In this document: one piece after another, positions 6,674 through 12,164 of the stretch | Layout: every line of letters starts with the position of its first letter | Position numbering within the stretch: position 1 is the stretch's first letter | IMG/VR virus record: IMGVR_UViG_3300025293_000008 | Span: 1-41,275 of that record | Length of the DNA stretch: 41,275 bases | Reading direction: 5' to 3' (one strand) | Source: a virus | Made by a program: the position numbers and the translations under genes | The notes under the pieces: model-generated | Databases searched by the model: none | What the model was told of the DNA's origin: nothing | Seen by the model: the letters and a program-made list of their open reading frames with translations, nothing else

Positions 6674-6903
6674 GACTCTCCTCCTTCCACTCCCCGAACG
6701 CCCTCTCCTTCTTCCACCTTTCTGAGGCCAGCGTCCACGCCAGTGTTCCGAATGTAGTCCCATCCCTGCTCGATAAGCCAGTCAGTCAGCTTGGATTCAA
6801 TAGAGGACAGAAACTCCTCCGCCTCCTCATCCGACACATCAAAGAGGTACTGCACATCTTCTATCCAAAAACCCATCGGATACTCGCCATTATCTTCAGC
6901 CAT
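6646..6903 (-). CDS. Small acidic hypothetical protein
   Basis: An 85-residue protein beginning MAEDNGEYPMGFWIEDVQYLF; the middle (VSDEEAEEFLSSIESKLTDWLIEQGWDYIRN) is helical and acidic, and the tail is rich in Glu and Gly. ATG at 6903 is chosen because it lies in the repeated ribosome-binding box GGAGGAGAGTCATGGCTGA; a start five codons earlier would destroy that box. It overlaps the upstream gene by 8 bases. The last 15 or so codons run into the leader of the broken duplicate at 6673, so the C-terminus may be newly acquired. No family recognised. Confidence 0.6.
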   Translation of the reverse strand: MAEDNGEYPMGFWIEDVQYLFDVSDEEAEEFLSSIESKLTDWLIEQGWDYIRNTGVDAGLRKVEEGEGVRGVEGGESWLTRNNIM

Positions 6904-7147
6904 GACTCTCCTCCTCATCGCGTGGCAACTCGCCAGAGGTCACGATATCTTCCTCAAAGTTCCAGATGGCGCAGTCTATGTCAGCCCAATGTTGATCGTG
7001 AAATTCCCGAAATGTCTCCTCATCAACAATGACCTGACCGGCCTTAGAATCTAGCCATTTCGCCATGACATCGTGAATCGCATCGGCGCACTTCAGTTGC
7101 ATTTCGGTGCGCCCCACGTCCACACCTACCGACTGCTTAACCACCAT
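6896..7147 (-). CDS. Small hypothetical protein
   Basis: An 83-residue protein: MVVKQSVGVDVGRTEMQLKC, a helical ADAIHDVMAKWLDSKAG, then VDEETFREFHDQHWADIDCAIWNFEEDI. It is acidic overall, with no recognisable catalytic motif. The start at 7147 follows GAGGAGAATC, part of the repeated start box, and overlaps the upstream gene by 11 bases. The last residues (EEESHG) are encoded by the box of the next gene, as happens at each junction in this cluster. Function unknown. Confidence 0.6.
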   Translation of the reverse strand: MVVKQSVGVDVGRTEMQLKCADAIHDVMAKWLDSKAGQVIVDEETFREFHDQHWADIDCAIWNFEEDIVTSGELPRDEEESHG

Positions 7148-7463
7148 GATTCTCCTCAGAATGTATCACTAGACTGGTTACACTCGGAGTGCCGACGATC
7201 TCAAACTCGACGCACTGCGTAGCTTCCAGCAATCGCCGTACTTTCCATTCGGGAGTCCATCCGTTAGACTCGCTATATTCGGGCAATTCCTTCAAGAGCG
7301 TGTTAATTAGGTCGTGGCACCCTCCCATGTCGGCCACAACATCGAGAATGTCCCTAAGTACTTCGGTATTGCCGGATGGCCCATCTCCAAAGTTAGGCGA
7401 TGCTAGAATCACTGAGACTCGTTCGAGTTCCAAACAATGATCGTCCATTTTAATCTTAGCCAT
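7137..7463 (-). CDS. Small hypothetical protein downstream of structured RNA
   Basis: A 108-residue protein: MAKIKMDDHCLELERVSVIL, a Gly/Asp-rich part, helices around EVLRDILDVVADMGGCHDLINTLLKEL, and a beta-rich end. ATG at 7463 lies in the box GGAGGAGAATCATGGCTAA; a longer reading to 7565 would translate the folded RNA leader and is rejected. It is the first gene after a 311-base leader that holds two RNA folds, so its expression is the most likely target of any control by them. No family recognised. Confidence 0.6.
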   Translation of the reverse strand: MAKIKMDDHCLELERVSVILASPNFGDGPSGNTEVLRDILDVVADMGGCHDLINTLLKELPEYSESNGWTPEWKVRRLLEATQCVEFEIVGTPSVTSLVIHSEENHGG

Positions 7464-7485
7464 GATTCTCCTCCTTATATGAAAC

Positions 7486-7593
7486 GAGTGACTTGTGCCA
7501 ACCACGAATACCCGTCGCCAGTAAGGAATGTGGGGAAGAAAGGGCAATGAAGACCCATAAGACATTCCCTACCCGGTACGGCACAAGCCACTC
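7486..7593 (-). ncRNA. Structured RNA element A (leader of 7463 gene)
   Basis: Read as minus-sense RNA, a 14-bp closing stem (7580-7593 with 7486-7499) is perfect except for one G-U wobble, which on the plus strand would be a C-A mismatch. Inside, GGAAUGU pairs with ACAUUCC (7525-7531 with 7562-7568), extended by GGG/CCC. The segments CCGTACCGGG, CCCTTTCT and ACGGGT recur in the same order in element B at 8494-8586. It ends about 22 bases before the start codon at 7463. Class unknown; a leader regulatory element, processing site or ribozyme-like fold are options. Confidence 0.65.
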
Positions 7594-7607
7594 CTACTCC
7601 TAATAGT

Positions 7608-7768
7608 GTGACCAGTGAATGCGACAAACTCACGCAAGTTCCACGTAAGGCTCCGCACCGGACTTTACGCACTCGGACGTGGATGTCCTGCACCGATGTG
7701 CTTGCCACGCCTATAGGCTCCGAGTGCTTCCTTAGAGGTGGGACGCAAGACGCGCACCCACTGGTCAC
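7608..7768 (-). ncRNA. Structured RNA element C, nested multi-stem fold
   Basis: A perfect 10-bp outer stem (7608-7617 with 7759-7768) encloses a perfect 9-bp stem (7669-7677 with 7719-7727). Within that are CGTGG/CCACG (7678-7682 with 7705-7709), a GCAC/GTGC hairpin (7690-7693 with 7698-7701) and a small GCC-TATA-GGC hairpin (7709-7718). A further stem pairs 7644-7648 with 7665-7669, with an inner TCCG/CGGA. The space has no convincing gene. It lies directly upstream of element A in the same intergenic leader. No known RNA class was recognised. Confidence 0.6.
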
Positions 7769-7774
7769 TATTTG

Positions 7775-7951
7775 TTAACCTCCAGCTTTGCTTTTCGCGC
7801 GTACCTTCATAATGCGACCCTGGGAGTTCATAAAATAGTCCTCGCCAGCATCACGCGCTCGACGTTCGCGGAGATCATCGAGCCAGTTGGCATTGTCGTA
7901 GCCCTCAGTGTGAGCTTCCTCACGTTTTTGGGCAAAGAGATCAGGTTTCAC
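7775..7951 (-). CDS. Small basic/acidic hypothetical protein
   Basis: A 58-residue hydrophilic protein containing FAQKREEAHTEGYDNANWL, DDLRERRARDAGEDYF and a basic end MKVRAKSKAGG. GTG at 7951 has GGGGAAG six bases upstream and overlaps the end of the zinc-ribbon gene by 11 bases; a start at 8098 would run through that gene out of frame. No family recognised. It is followed by the 311-base leader with RNA elements C and A. Confidence 0.5.
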   Translation of the reverse strand: MKPDLFAQKREEAHTEGYDNANWLDDLRERRARDAGEDYFMNSQGRIMKVRAKSKAGG

Positions 7952-8153
7952 TGTGTTCTTCCCCGAACAACGCTCTATGCATTTCCACTTCGGTATGCCC
8001 ATTCGAGCACTGCACATTAAAACTGGTTGTCTCGTCCAATTCGGTCCACCCTTCCACGACGTGTCGGTCTTCATCCAACGTGACATCGACAATATCAACG
8101 GTCATGGTCCCGACCAGCCCTGCGCCACATTTCTCACATGTCTTCTGATTCAT
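7941..8153 (-). CDS. Zinc-ribbon protein
   Basis: A 70-residue protein starting MNQKTCEKCGAGLVG, with a CxxC pair, then a beta-rich part and VQCSNGHTEVEM, where Cys and His would complete a zinc site. Small phage zinc ribbons of this sort are often nucleic-acid or protein adaptors, but the partner is unknown. ATG at 8153 has AAAGGA five bases upstream. An alternative ATG at 8243, directly after the upstream stop and with its own GGAG, would add 30 residues; both are possible. Confidence 0.6.
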   Translation of the reverse strand: MNQKTCEKCGAGLVGTMTVDIVDVTLDEDRHVVEGWTELDETTSFNVQCSNGHTEVEMHRALFGEEHSET

Positions 8154-8243
8154 GGCTATCCTTTTCTCGGTCGGCGGTTTGCAAAGCAATTCGCCCATCA
8201 TAATTCCTTGCAAGATGTTAGGGTTCTGATAATATCGCCTCAT

Positions 8244-8471
8244 CTAAGACTCCGACCTATTCCGCAACAGATCCTCGCTCAACTCGGTCAGAATAAACGT
8301 CTCAACCTGTTTCATACTCTTGAGGTATTTTTCAGTCGGAAAGTGAACCGTCTCAAACTCAGGAAATTCGTACCCGCAGTCTGGACACACAGGCCTATCC
8401 CCATCTGCAATGTCATATCCCAAACTACCCCACCCACAACCACACAAAATCTCAATTTTTGCGCTACACAT
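8244..8471 (-). CDS. Zinc-ribbon protein
   Basis: A 75-residue protein: MCSAKIEILCGCGWGSLGYD and RPVCPDCGYEF give two cysteine knuckles of a zinc ribbon, followed by a helical C-terminal half (KYLKSMKQVETFILTELSEDLLRN). The strong AGGGAGGGACC leader sets the ATG at 8471. It is the gene directly downstream of structured RNA element B (8494-8586), with 22 bases between the element and the start. The next gene begins immediately after its stop if the 8243 start is used. Function unknown. Confidence 0.65.
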   Translation of the reverse strand: MCSAKIEILCGCGWGSLGYDIADGDRPVCPDCGYEFPEFETVHFPTEKYLKSMKQVETFILTELSEDLLRNRSES

Positions 8472-8493
8472 GGTCCCTCCCTAAAGTGTCGAA

Positions 8494-8586
8494 GTAGAGC
8501 CTACCCTCACTAACAACCCGTGCAGGATGGGGAGAAAGGGAAGACAAAAAACCCATCCGTATCCCGGTACGGAGCACAGACTCTAC
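8494..8586 (-). ncRNA. Structured RNA element B (leader of 8471 gene)
   Basis: A relative of element A. Stems in the minus-sense RNA: GUAGAG/CUCUAC closing stem (8581-8586 with 8494-8499), GUGC/GCAC (8574-8577 with 8520-8523), UCCGUA/UACGGA with a six-base CCGGGA loop (8568-8573 with 8556-8561), and GGAUGGG/CCCAUCC (8552-8558 with 8525-8531), the last two sharing three bases. CCGTACCGGG, the pyrimidine stretch CCCTTTCT and ACGGGT match element A in order. It begins 7 bases after the stop of the upstream gene. Confidence 0.65.
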
Positions 8587-8593
8587 CTCAACG

Positions 8594-9331
8594 TCATTTT
8601 GCATGTTTCATGGCAAAGGCTACCGCTTGGTAACCTCCGCGTTGCATCGTCCCTTCCTCGCATAAATTGCAGTCCCGACACGTCACCGACTTGGTGAGAT
8701 CATGCCGGCAGGCTATCGTCTTCAGGCCCGTTCTGGTATCGGTATAAATTCCTGGCCCGTCATGGTGATCCGTTGTTACGCTAAATCCCTTATACCCATG
8801 CTTCCGCGCTACGCGTAGCTGTCTTCGAATCGCCTTCGTTGACTGCTCCCACGTATCCAATGAGGCCAATACGCTAATTTTCCCCCAGAGGCTCCGCGGA
8901 GTAGTGAGACAGTGGGTGTAGGAATACACCACCTTGCCCGTTTTCGCCATGTACACTTCCGCACTTTTGGCCTCATGCTGAGGATAGGGACTATCCCCTG
9001 AGATATTAAGCCTAATTTTCTCAGCGTCCCGTCGCCGTACGGTGGACGCAAGGCCCAAAATAAGCTCCGCGCTACGCTTACAAATGGTTTCGGGATCGTG
9101 CTCCGCGCAACTGGTCAGACGATAGGTTGTGAATTTACAGGTCCCGTGGAGACTATAGCAAGTCCCATCCTGTAGATGCTGACACCCGACAGGACAACTA
9201 TACAGGGACTTCCAGACCACCGAGATCGGCCCCGTTTTCGAATCGGCAGTCTTCCGGACCAGCGTCACCGGATCTGGCGCAGAACTACCCTTTCGATACA
9301 AGGCAATCGGCAAGGCTACGCTAGGAGCCAC
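8594..9331 (-). CDS. Cysteine-rich phage protein, possible Fe-S or Zn protein
   Basis: A 245-residue protein with 11 cysteines in two clusters: SCPVGCQHLQDGTCYSLHGTC (C46, C50, C58, C65) and C208 with VTCRDCNLCEEG (C218, C221, C224). Between them are RLNISGDSPYPQHEAK and KVVYSYTHCL, and GFSVTTDHHDGPG. The layout recalls a phage/plasmid Cys-rich family (GP88 or DUF7227-like), whose role is not established. A radical-SAM-like or Fe-S-binding fold is possible, but the canonical CxxxCxxC is not seen. The start is GTG at 9331, overlapping the tiny membrane gene upstream by 16 bases. RNA element B follows its stop. Confidence 0.5.
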   Translation of the reverse strand: MAPSVALPIALYRKGSSAPDPVTLVRKTADSKTGPISVVWKSLYSCPVGCQHLQDGTCYSLHGTCKFTTYRLTSCAEHDPETICKRSAELILGLASTVRRRDAEKIRLNISGDSPYPQHEAKSAEVYMAKTGKVVYSYTHCLTTPRSLWGKISVLASLDTWEQSTKAIRRQLRVARKHGYKGFSVTTDHHDGPGIYTDTRTGLKTIACRHDLTKSVTCRDCNLCEEGTMQRGGYQAVAFAMKHAK

Positions 9332-9411
9332 AAGGCCCCCAGCACCAGCGCATACAACCCAGCCAGCAGGATTAAATTAAGAATATCGAATAAATCGAGT
9401 TTGATCTGCAT
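9316..9411 (-). CDS. 31-residue single-pass membrane protein
   Basis: The frame starts at ATG 9411 after a strong AAGGGGGGGGAC leader and encodes a short charged start (MQIKLDLFD) followed by one hydrophobic helix (NLILLAGLYALVLGALWLLA) to the stop. It overlaps the GTG start of the Cys-rich gene by 16 bases, suggesting coupling. Below common length cut-offs, but leader, composition and coupling all support it. Function unknown. Confidence 0.55.
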   Translation of the reverse strand: MQIKLDLFDILNLILLAGLYALVLGALWLLA

Positions 9412-9450
9412 GTCCCCCCCCTTGATTTACTGATCATACCACATCTAGCA

Positions 9451-9490
9451 CCCAAGAGGACCCCCGATCTTTATCGGAGGCCCTCCAAGA
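9451..9490 (-). promoter_or_regulatory. Post-stop hairpin 1 of a repeated family
   Basis: In minus-sense RNA, GAGGGCCUCCGAU pairs with AUCGGGGGUCCUC around an AAAG-type loop, using two G-U wobbles that would be mismatches on the other strand. It begins four bases after the stop codon of the 9493 gene. Related hairpins follow three genes upstream. Confidence 0.6.
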
Positions 9491-9492
9491 TC

Positions 9493-10014
9493 CTAGTGCC
9501 CGACCCCAGTGTAATCCTTCCGGTGGAGTTGGGGAAACTTGAACTGTCCCCGTCTATTGAGCAATCGTGCCTTCCTGAAGTACCGCCGAGTTCCGGTGCC
9601 GTCTACAATGCCCTCGATTGTTTTGAAGTTCACCCACTGGACACGCAGACCCTTTCGATACAAGGTCCCGAAACTGTAGCTGTTCGCCTGCCTTGCTTCT
9701 ATCGTCTTATACCGCACCGACAGCACCACTTGCCGGAGGGCCACCCAGAGCGCAGGGGCCTTCGTCCAGCCCTCATCCTCTAAGACCCGCACCGCCGTCC
9801 TGCGTAGCTGTTTCCGGTCCCACTTCGTCGCGTCCTCGTAGGCCCATCCCCTCCGATTGAAATGCACCTCCCCGTGATCCAGTTCACAGCGATACAAATC
9901 CTTGTATTCTGCAAAACTATTGACATAGGGTTTTCCCTTTTCCCACAGTCCTTCCCACCGTCGAAACCGTATCATCATCCAATACGGTGTTTTCCGTAGC
10001 TCCACTGTATTCAT
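9493..10014 (-). CDS. Hypothetical protein, basic
   Basis: A 173-residue basic protein rich in Arg, Lys, Trp and Tyr: TPYWMMIRFRRWEGLWEKG, then DLYRCELDHGEVHFNRRGW, WDRKQLRRTAVRVLEDEGW, and a tail RKARLLNRRGQFKFPQLHRK. No recognised family; the composition suggests nucleic-acid contact. ATG at 10014 follows GGGGGGAAG; a longer reading to 10068 would translate the intergenic hairpin. It is flanked by two members of the repeated hairpin family. Confidence 0.6.
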   Translation of the reverse strand: MNTVELRKTPYWMMIRFRRWEGLWEKGKPYVNSFAEYKDLYRCELDHGEVHFNRRGWAYEDATKWDRKQLRRTAVRVLEDEGWTKAPALWVALRQVVLSVRYKTIEARQANSYSFGTLYRKGLRVQWVNFKTIEGIVDGTGTRRYFRKARLLNRRGQFKFPQLHRKDYTGVGH

Positions 10015-10037
10015 TTCTTCCCCCCCTTGTTTAAGTA

Positions 10038-10071
10038 ACCAAGAGGACCCCCAGCGGAGGCCCTCCAAGGT
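10038..10071 (-). promoter_or_regulatory. Post-stop hairpin 2 of a repeated family
   Basis: Minus-sense GAGGGCCUCC pairs with GGGGGUCCUC around GCU, with the same two G-U wobbles as hairpin 1, and an outer ACC/GGU. It starts about a dozen bases after the stop of the 10082 gene. No U-run follows, so it is not a typical intrinsic terminator. Confidence 0.6.
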
Positions 10072-10081
10072 ACTGAAACCT

Positions 10082-10291
10082 TTATTTGACCTTTTCGATT
10101 AGATCATCCTTCATGAACACTTGCGCGAAAAACTCCCTTCCCCGCCCCGTGATATGAGGACGATTAGCGACCGTTAACATGCCATTGGATTTATACTCAG
10201 GCCCGAAGACACTAGTCTCTATATAATCCAATTCCTTACCTACTGAGGCCTTCAGTTGTTTTTTCGTGTCATACCCTGCAACTATCATCAT
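10082..10291 (-). CDS. Small hypothetical protein, DNA-binding-like
   Basis: A 69-residue protein: MMIVAGYDTKKQLKASVGKEL, then DYIETSVFGPEYKSNGMLTVAN and RPHITGRGREFFAQVFMKDDLIEKVK. The RGREFFAQV segment resembles a common small phage protein in which an N-terminal strand and helix pair with a basic loop, but no named family is certain. An AGGGAGGGAAGC leader lies before the start at 10291. It stands alone between two repeated hairpins. Function unknown. Confidence 0.6.
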   Translation of the reverse strand: MMIVAGYDTKKQLKASVGKELDYIETSVFGPEYKSNGMLTVANRPHITGRGREFFAQVFMKDDLIEKVK

Positions 10292-10340
10292 GGTGCTTCC
10301 CTCCCTTATGCCGTAATTGGCCCGACCCGTGTGTTCCAGA

Positions 10341-10377
10341 AACCAAGAGGAGGCCCAGCTAGGCCCCCTCCAAGGTT
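10341..10377 (-). promoter_or_regulatory. Post-stop hairpin 3 of a repeated family
   Basis: Minus-sense GAGGGGGCCU pairs with GGGCCUCCUC around AGCU, plus AACC/GGUU outside. Compared with hairpin 1, two C-G pairs have become G-C pairs, a compensatory change, while the wobble position is kept. It starts about 8 bases after the stop of the 10385 gene. Confidence 0.6.
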
Positions 10378-10384
10378 CTAGACT

Positions 10385-10675
10385 CTATTCCACCAACTCT
10401 CCAACATTCTTGAGATCCTCAGGGATCCGGTCCATTACCCTAGCCCAGCTAGCCATTAACCTTAGATTTTCGTCATCAGCCTTGTTAACGGCCTTCGTCA
10501 GGTTATTTCGAAGCAATGCCGATAAGAATCCCCCCGGAGGTATCCCAGCATAGACCCACCGCCGAAGCCTCCCAGCCGACGCACACGCCCCCACATCAGG
10601 ATGATCCTTTAATGCAGATTCTAAAACCGCCGTGGCTCGTGCTATGTGCTCATCCTTCTTATAGGTTACTGTCAT
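10385..10675 (-). CDS. Small helical hypothetical protein
   Basis: A 96-residue, mostly helical protein: KKDEHIARATAVLESALKDH, a Gly/Ala-rich CASAGRLRRW, VYAGIPPGGFLSALLRNNLTKAVNKADDENLRLM and an acidic end. IPPGGFLSALLRNNL is a motif common in small early phage proteins where a promiscuous Pro-Gly-Gly-Phe precedes a helix; members have no assigned role that can be stated here. AAGGGAGG precedes the start at 10675. Second gene of the leftward accessory operon. Confidence 0.6.
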   Translation of the reverse strand: MTVTYKKDEHIARATAVLESALKDHPDVGACASAGRLRRWVYAGIPPGGFLSALLRNNLTKAVNKADDENLRLMASWARVMDRIPEDLKNVGELVE

Positions 10676-10690
10676 TTCTTTTCCTCCCTT

Positions 10691-10714
10691 GGGCAGACCT
10701 CATGAAAGAGGCCC
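10691..10714 (-). promoter_or_regulatory. Post-stop hairpin 4 of a repeated family
   Basis: Minus-sense GGGCCUC pairs with GAGGUCU around a UUUCAU loop, with two G-U wobbles that are A-C mismatches on the plus strand. It follows the stop of the 10730 gene and precedes the AAGGGAGG leader of the next gene. Related in pairing style to hairpins 1-3, but the sequence is shorter. Confidence 0.45.
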
Positions 10715-10729
10715 ACCCCGTGTATGCTT

Positions 10730-10924
10730 CTATTTGACTTCATGAAGTTGCGGATGGGTTTTCTTGCCGATAATATCGACAACCCCTACAACCTTGATCA
10801 GGTTTTTCTGGACTTCGTTTAGGTTGCTGGACGTAGTGTTAAGGTGACCAGCAAACGTCACCAAATGATCGCCTAGTTCCAGCACTTTGGCTTCCAATCG
10901 TTCAATTCGTTCTGTATCGGTCAT
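10730..10924 (-). CDS. Small coiled-coil protein, first gene of leftward operon
   Basis: A 64-residue protein whose MTDTERIERLEAKVLELGDHL stretch is a heptad-patterned coiled coil, followed by HLNTTSSNLNEVQKNLIKVVGVVDII. No membrane segment and no enzymatic motif. ATG at 10924 follows AAAGGGAAA; a start six codons earlier would use up that site. It is the first gene downstream of the extended -10 element at 10957-10965 and may be an early regulator or adaptor, which is inference. Confidence 0.6.
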   Translation of the reverse strand: MTDTERIERLEAKVLELGDHLVTFAGHLNTTSSNLNEVQKNLIKVVGVVDIIGKKTHPQLHEVK

Positions 10925-10956
10925 TGATTTTCCCTTTCTCAATTAGTGATACTACG

Positions 10957-10965
10957 AGTATATCA
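10957..10965 (-). promoter_or_regulatory. Extended -10 promoter for the leftward operon
   Basis: The minus strand reads TGATATACT, an extended -10 (TGn followed by TATACT), about 33 bases before the first leftward start codon. No good -35 is present at 17 bases, which is normal for extended -10 promoters. It is the only candidate seen that could drive the whole leftward operon. Confidence 0.45.
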
Positions 10966-11038
10966 CATGTTGCAACCTAGGCCCTTTAGCCTCAACGACT
11001 TAGGAGAATGTCAGCCAGTTCTAATCTGAAAAAATCCG

Positions 11039-11066
11039 GCTCGCTCGCTATCGCTCGCTCGCTATC
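11039..11066 (+). repeat. Exact tandem repeat of a 14-mer in control region
   Basis: GCTCGCTCGCTATC occurs twice in a row without mismatch, each unit itself built of CGCT steps. It may be a binding site array for a phage regulator or initiator. Confidence 0.7.
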
Positions 11067-11480
11067 CGTTGATTGCAGGATGGATAACTGGATCTGTCCT
11101 GTACCCGTCGCTTGCTGGTCCGTACAGATCGGAGTCCTACCTCGGAGTCCGAGTCGAGAGGCTGAGCCGTAGTGGGACAAGGTGACAGAATATATATTGC
11201 GTACAACCGGTACTGCTTCGATAGTTTGTTACTAAACAACACATAAAAGGTAAAAAGCATTTAGTAAGCTAAAAGCAAAAAGGGATCTTGGACTTGTATT
11301 TGTGTACTTCCCCTGTGAGTGATCACATCGAAAATCTGAAAATTCTGGAAAATTATTTTTTCAAAAAACCGGATGCAGTAAGGGAATCTTAAGCAATCAC
11401 GATCATCGAGGGACCCTCCCTGGACCCCCCCTCAACCTTTCAGACTCAGACTTAGATTCAGACTCAGGAAGGAAGAAACT

Positions 11481-11531
11481 ATGGTAGACTGCGTGGATGG
11501 CAATTCGACCGATGAAAATCGACCAGGCTGA
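11481..11531 (+). CDS. Possible 16-residue leader peptide of the late operon
   Basis: An ATG preceded by GGAAGGAAGAAACT, the best ribosome-binding site in this region, opens a 17-codon frame (MVDCVDGNSTDENRPG) that ends inside the next gene, whose own starts lack a Shine-Dalgarno. It could couple or regulate translation of the first gene. Alternatively TATGGT here is a -10 and the frame is chance. Confidence 0.3.
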   Translation: MVDCVDGNSTDENRPG

Positions 11532-11787
11532 GGTGTGGGTGGCGGATGGGCTGGAGGACGCGCTGTTAGGGTATGGGGAGCAGGGACAGCAGACGGTCGC
11601 GGTCTATGACTATGCCAAGTGTGTCGAAATCCTGATGCGCCGGGACGGGATGGATCAGGACGAAGCCGATGAATTTATGAGCTACAATGTGACGGGAACG
11701 AGTTTGGCGCAGCACACGCCTGTGTTTCTCGAACGGATGACGCCGGAGGAGACTGACGCGATTCGGCGACCGGCAGGGTGGGCATGA
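11497..11787 (+). CDS. Conserved small phage protein of unknown function
   Basis: A 96-residue protein with a pattern met in many unrelated phages: VADGLEDALLGYGEQ, VAVYDYAKCVEILMRRDGMDQDEADEFMSYNVTG and TPVFLERM, that is, a short beta strand, YDY, a helix with an EA pair and a final Asn-Val-x-Gly. The function of this family is not established. Starts at ATG 11497 or ATG 11512 are both possible and neither has a clear ribosome-binding site; translation may depend on the leader peptide frame at 11481. First gene of the rightward operon. Confidence 0.65.
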   Translation: MAIRPMKIDQAEVWVADGLEDALLGYGEQGQQTVAVYDYAKCVEILMRRDGMDQDEADEFMSYNVTGTSLAQHTPVFLERMTPEETDAIRRPAGWA

Positions 11788-11909
11788 TCCAGAAGGTGCA
11801 GCCGGTACTGGAGAACACGTTTGAGTGGCACCCCACATGGGAGGGGTTCCTCATTACGGTGGCGATCTGGCTGGCCTGTTTTTTCGGACTGGAGTGGCTC
11901 CGTGACTAA
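11784..11909 (+). CDS. 41-residue single-pass membrane protein
   Basis: ATGA overlap with the preceding gene. The frame encodes MIQKVQPVLENTFEWHP, then one hydrophobic helix (FLITVAIWLACFFGLEWL) and a charged end. The stop overlaps the GTG start of the next gene by 8 bases. Coupling on both sides supports it. Function unknown. Confidence 0.6.
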   Translation: MIQKVQPVLENTFEWHPTWEGFLITVAIWLACFFGLEWLRD

Positions 11910-12159
11910 GGCGGAACGGCGGGCCGCAGACGAAGCCAACGAAGCCTATACCAGCGCCTTGGCACATTTGCATGGATTAGATCGATCCATTGGGCAGTTG
12001 CAGGACATGCTGGAACAAATGATTGATCTCCGGGAAAACACCATTCGGCAGACCAGCCACGACGTGATTCACCAGTGGCGCACCGAACGGGGACCCGAAA
12101 AGATTACCGGGATTATCCGAACCTCAAAAAAAGTACTGCGGCACTACCAAATGGAGTGA
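11902..12159 (+). CDS. Small coiled-coil hypothetical protein
   Basis: An 85-residue hydrophilic, helical protein (KAERRAADEANEAYTSALAHL, RSIGQLQDMLEQMIDLREN, then VIHQWRTERGPEKITGIIRTSKKVLRHY). GTG at 11902 is chosen because GGAG lies seven bases upstream and it overlaps the previous stop; the earlier in-frame ATG at 11821 would cover that gene. No family recognised. Located in the small-gene run before the terminase. Confidence 0.55.
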   Translation: MTKAERRAADEANEAYTSALAHLHGLDRSIGQLQDMLEQMIDLRENTIRQTSHDVIHQWRTERGPEKITGIIRTSKKVLRHYQME

Positions 12160-12164
12160 ACCTG

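Larger units (their letters stand above)
10943..11480. other. Non-coding divergent control region, possible origin
   Basis: About 540 bases without a convincing gene, between the leftward and rightward operons. Contents: the leftward -10; an exact tandem 14-mer (11039-11066); a CTCGG/CCGAG hairpin (11141-11153); an A+T-rich stretch (11185-11280) with near-palindromic GTACAACCGGTAC; TGTGA/TCACA half-sites (11314-11327); a run of AAAATCTG-like direct repeats before a T-rich run (11329-11366); and ACTCAG/ATTCAG repeats (11443-11468). Such a place fits an origin and transcription control, but no initiator-binding site can be proven. Confidence 0.5.

Noticed and set aside
7475-7768. Open frame of about 97 codons on the minus strand between 7463 and 7775
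   Set aside because: It lacks a ribosome-binding site, has a Cys-rich protein-unlike composition, and its bases are explained by nested RNA stems.
7598-7774. Element C as a tRNA or tmRNA
   Set aside because: No T-loop GTTCGA pattern, no 7-bp acceptor stem with CCA, and the stem lengths do not fit a cloverleaf.
10470-10490. Minus-sense CUGAUGACGAAA, reminiscent of a hammerhead ribozyme core
   Set aside because: There is no stem between CUGAUGA and GAAA and no flanking helices; it is simply the coding sequence for KADDEN in the gene at 10385-10675.
11314-11327. TGTGA/TCACA half-sites as a CRP-binding site
   Set aside because: The spacing is four bases where CRP sites have six, and the host is unknown; kept only as part of the control region description.
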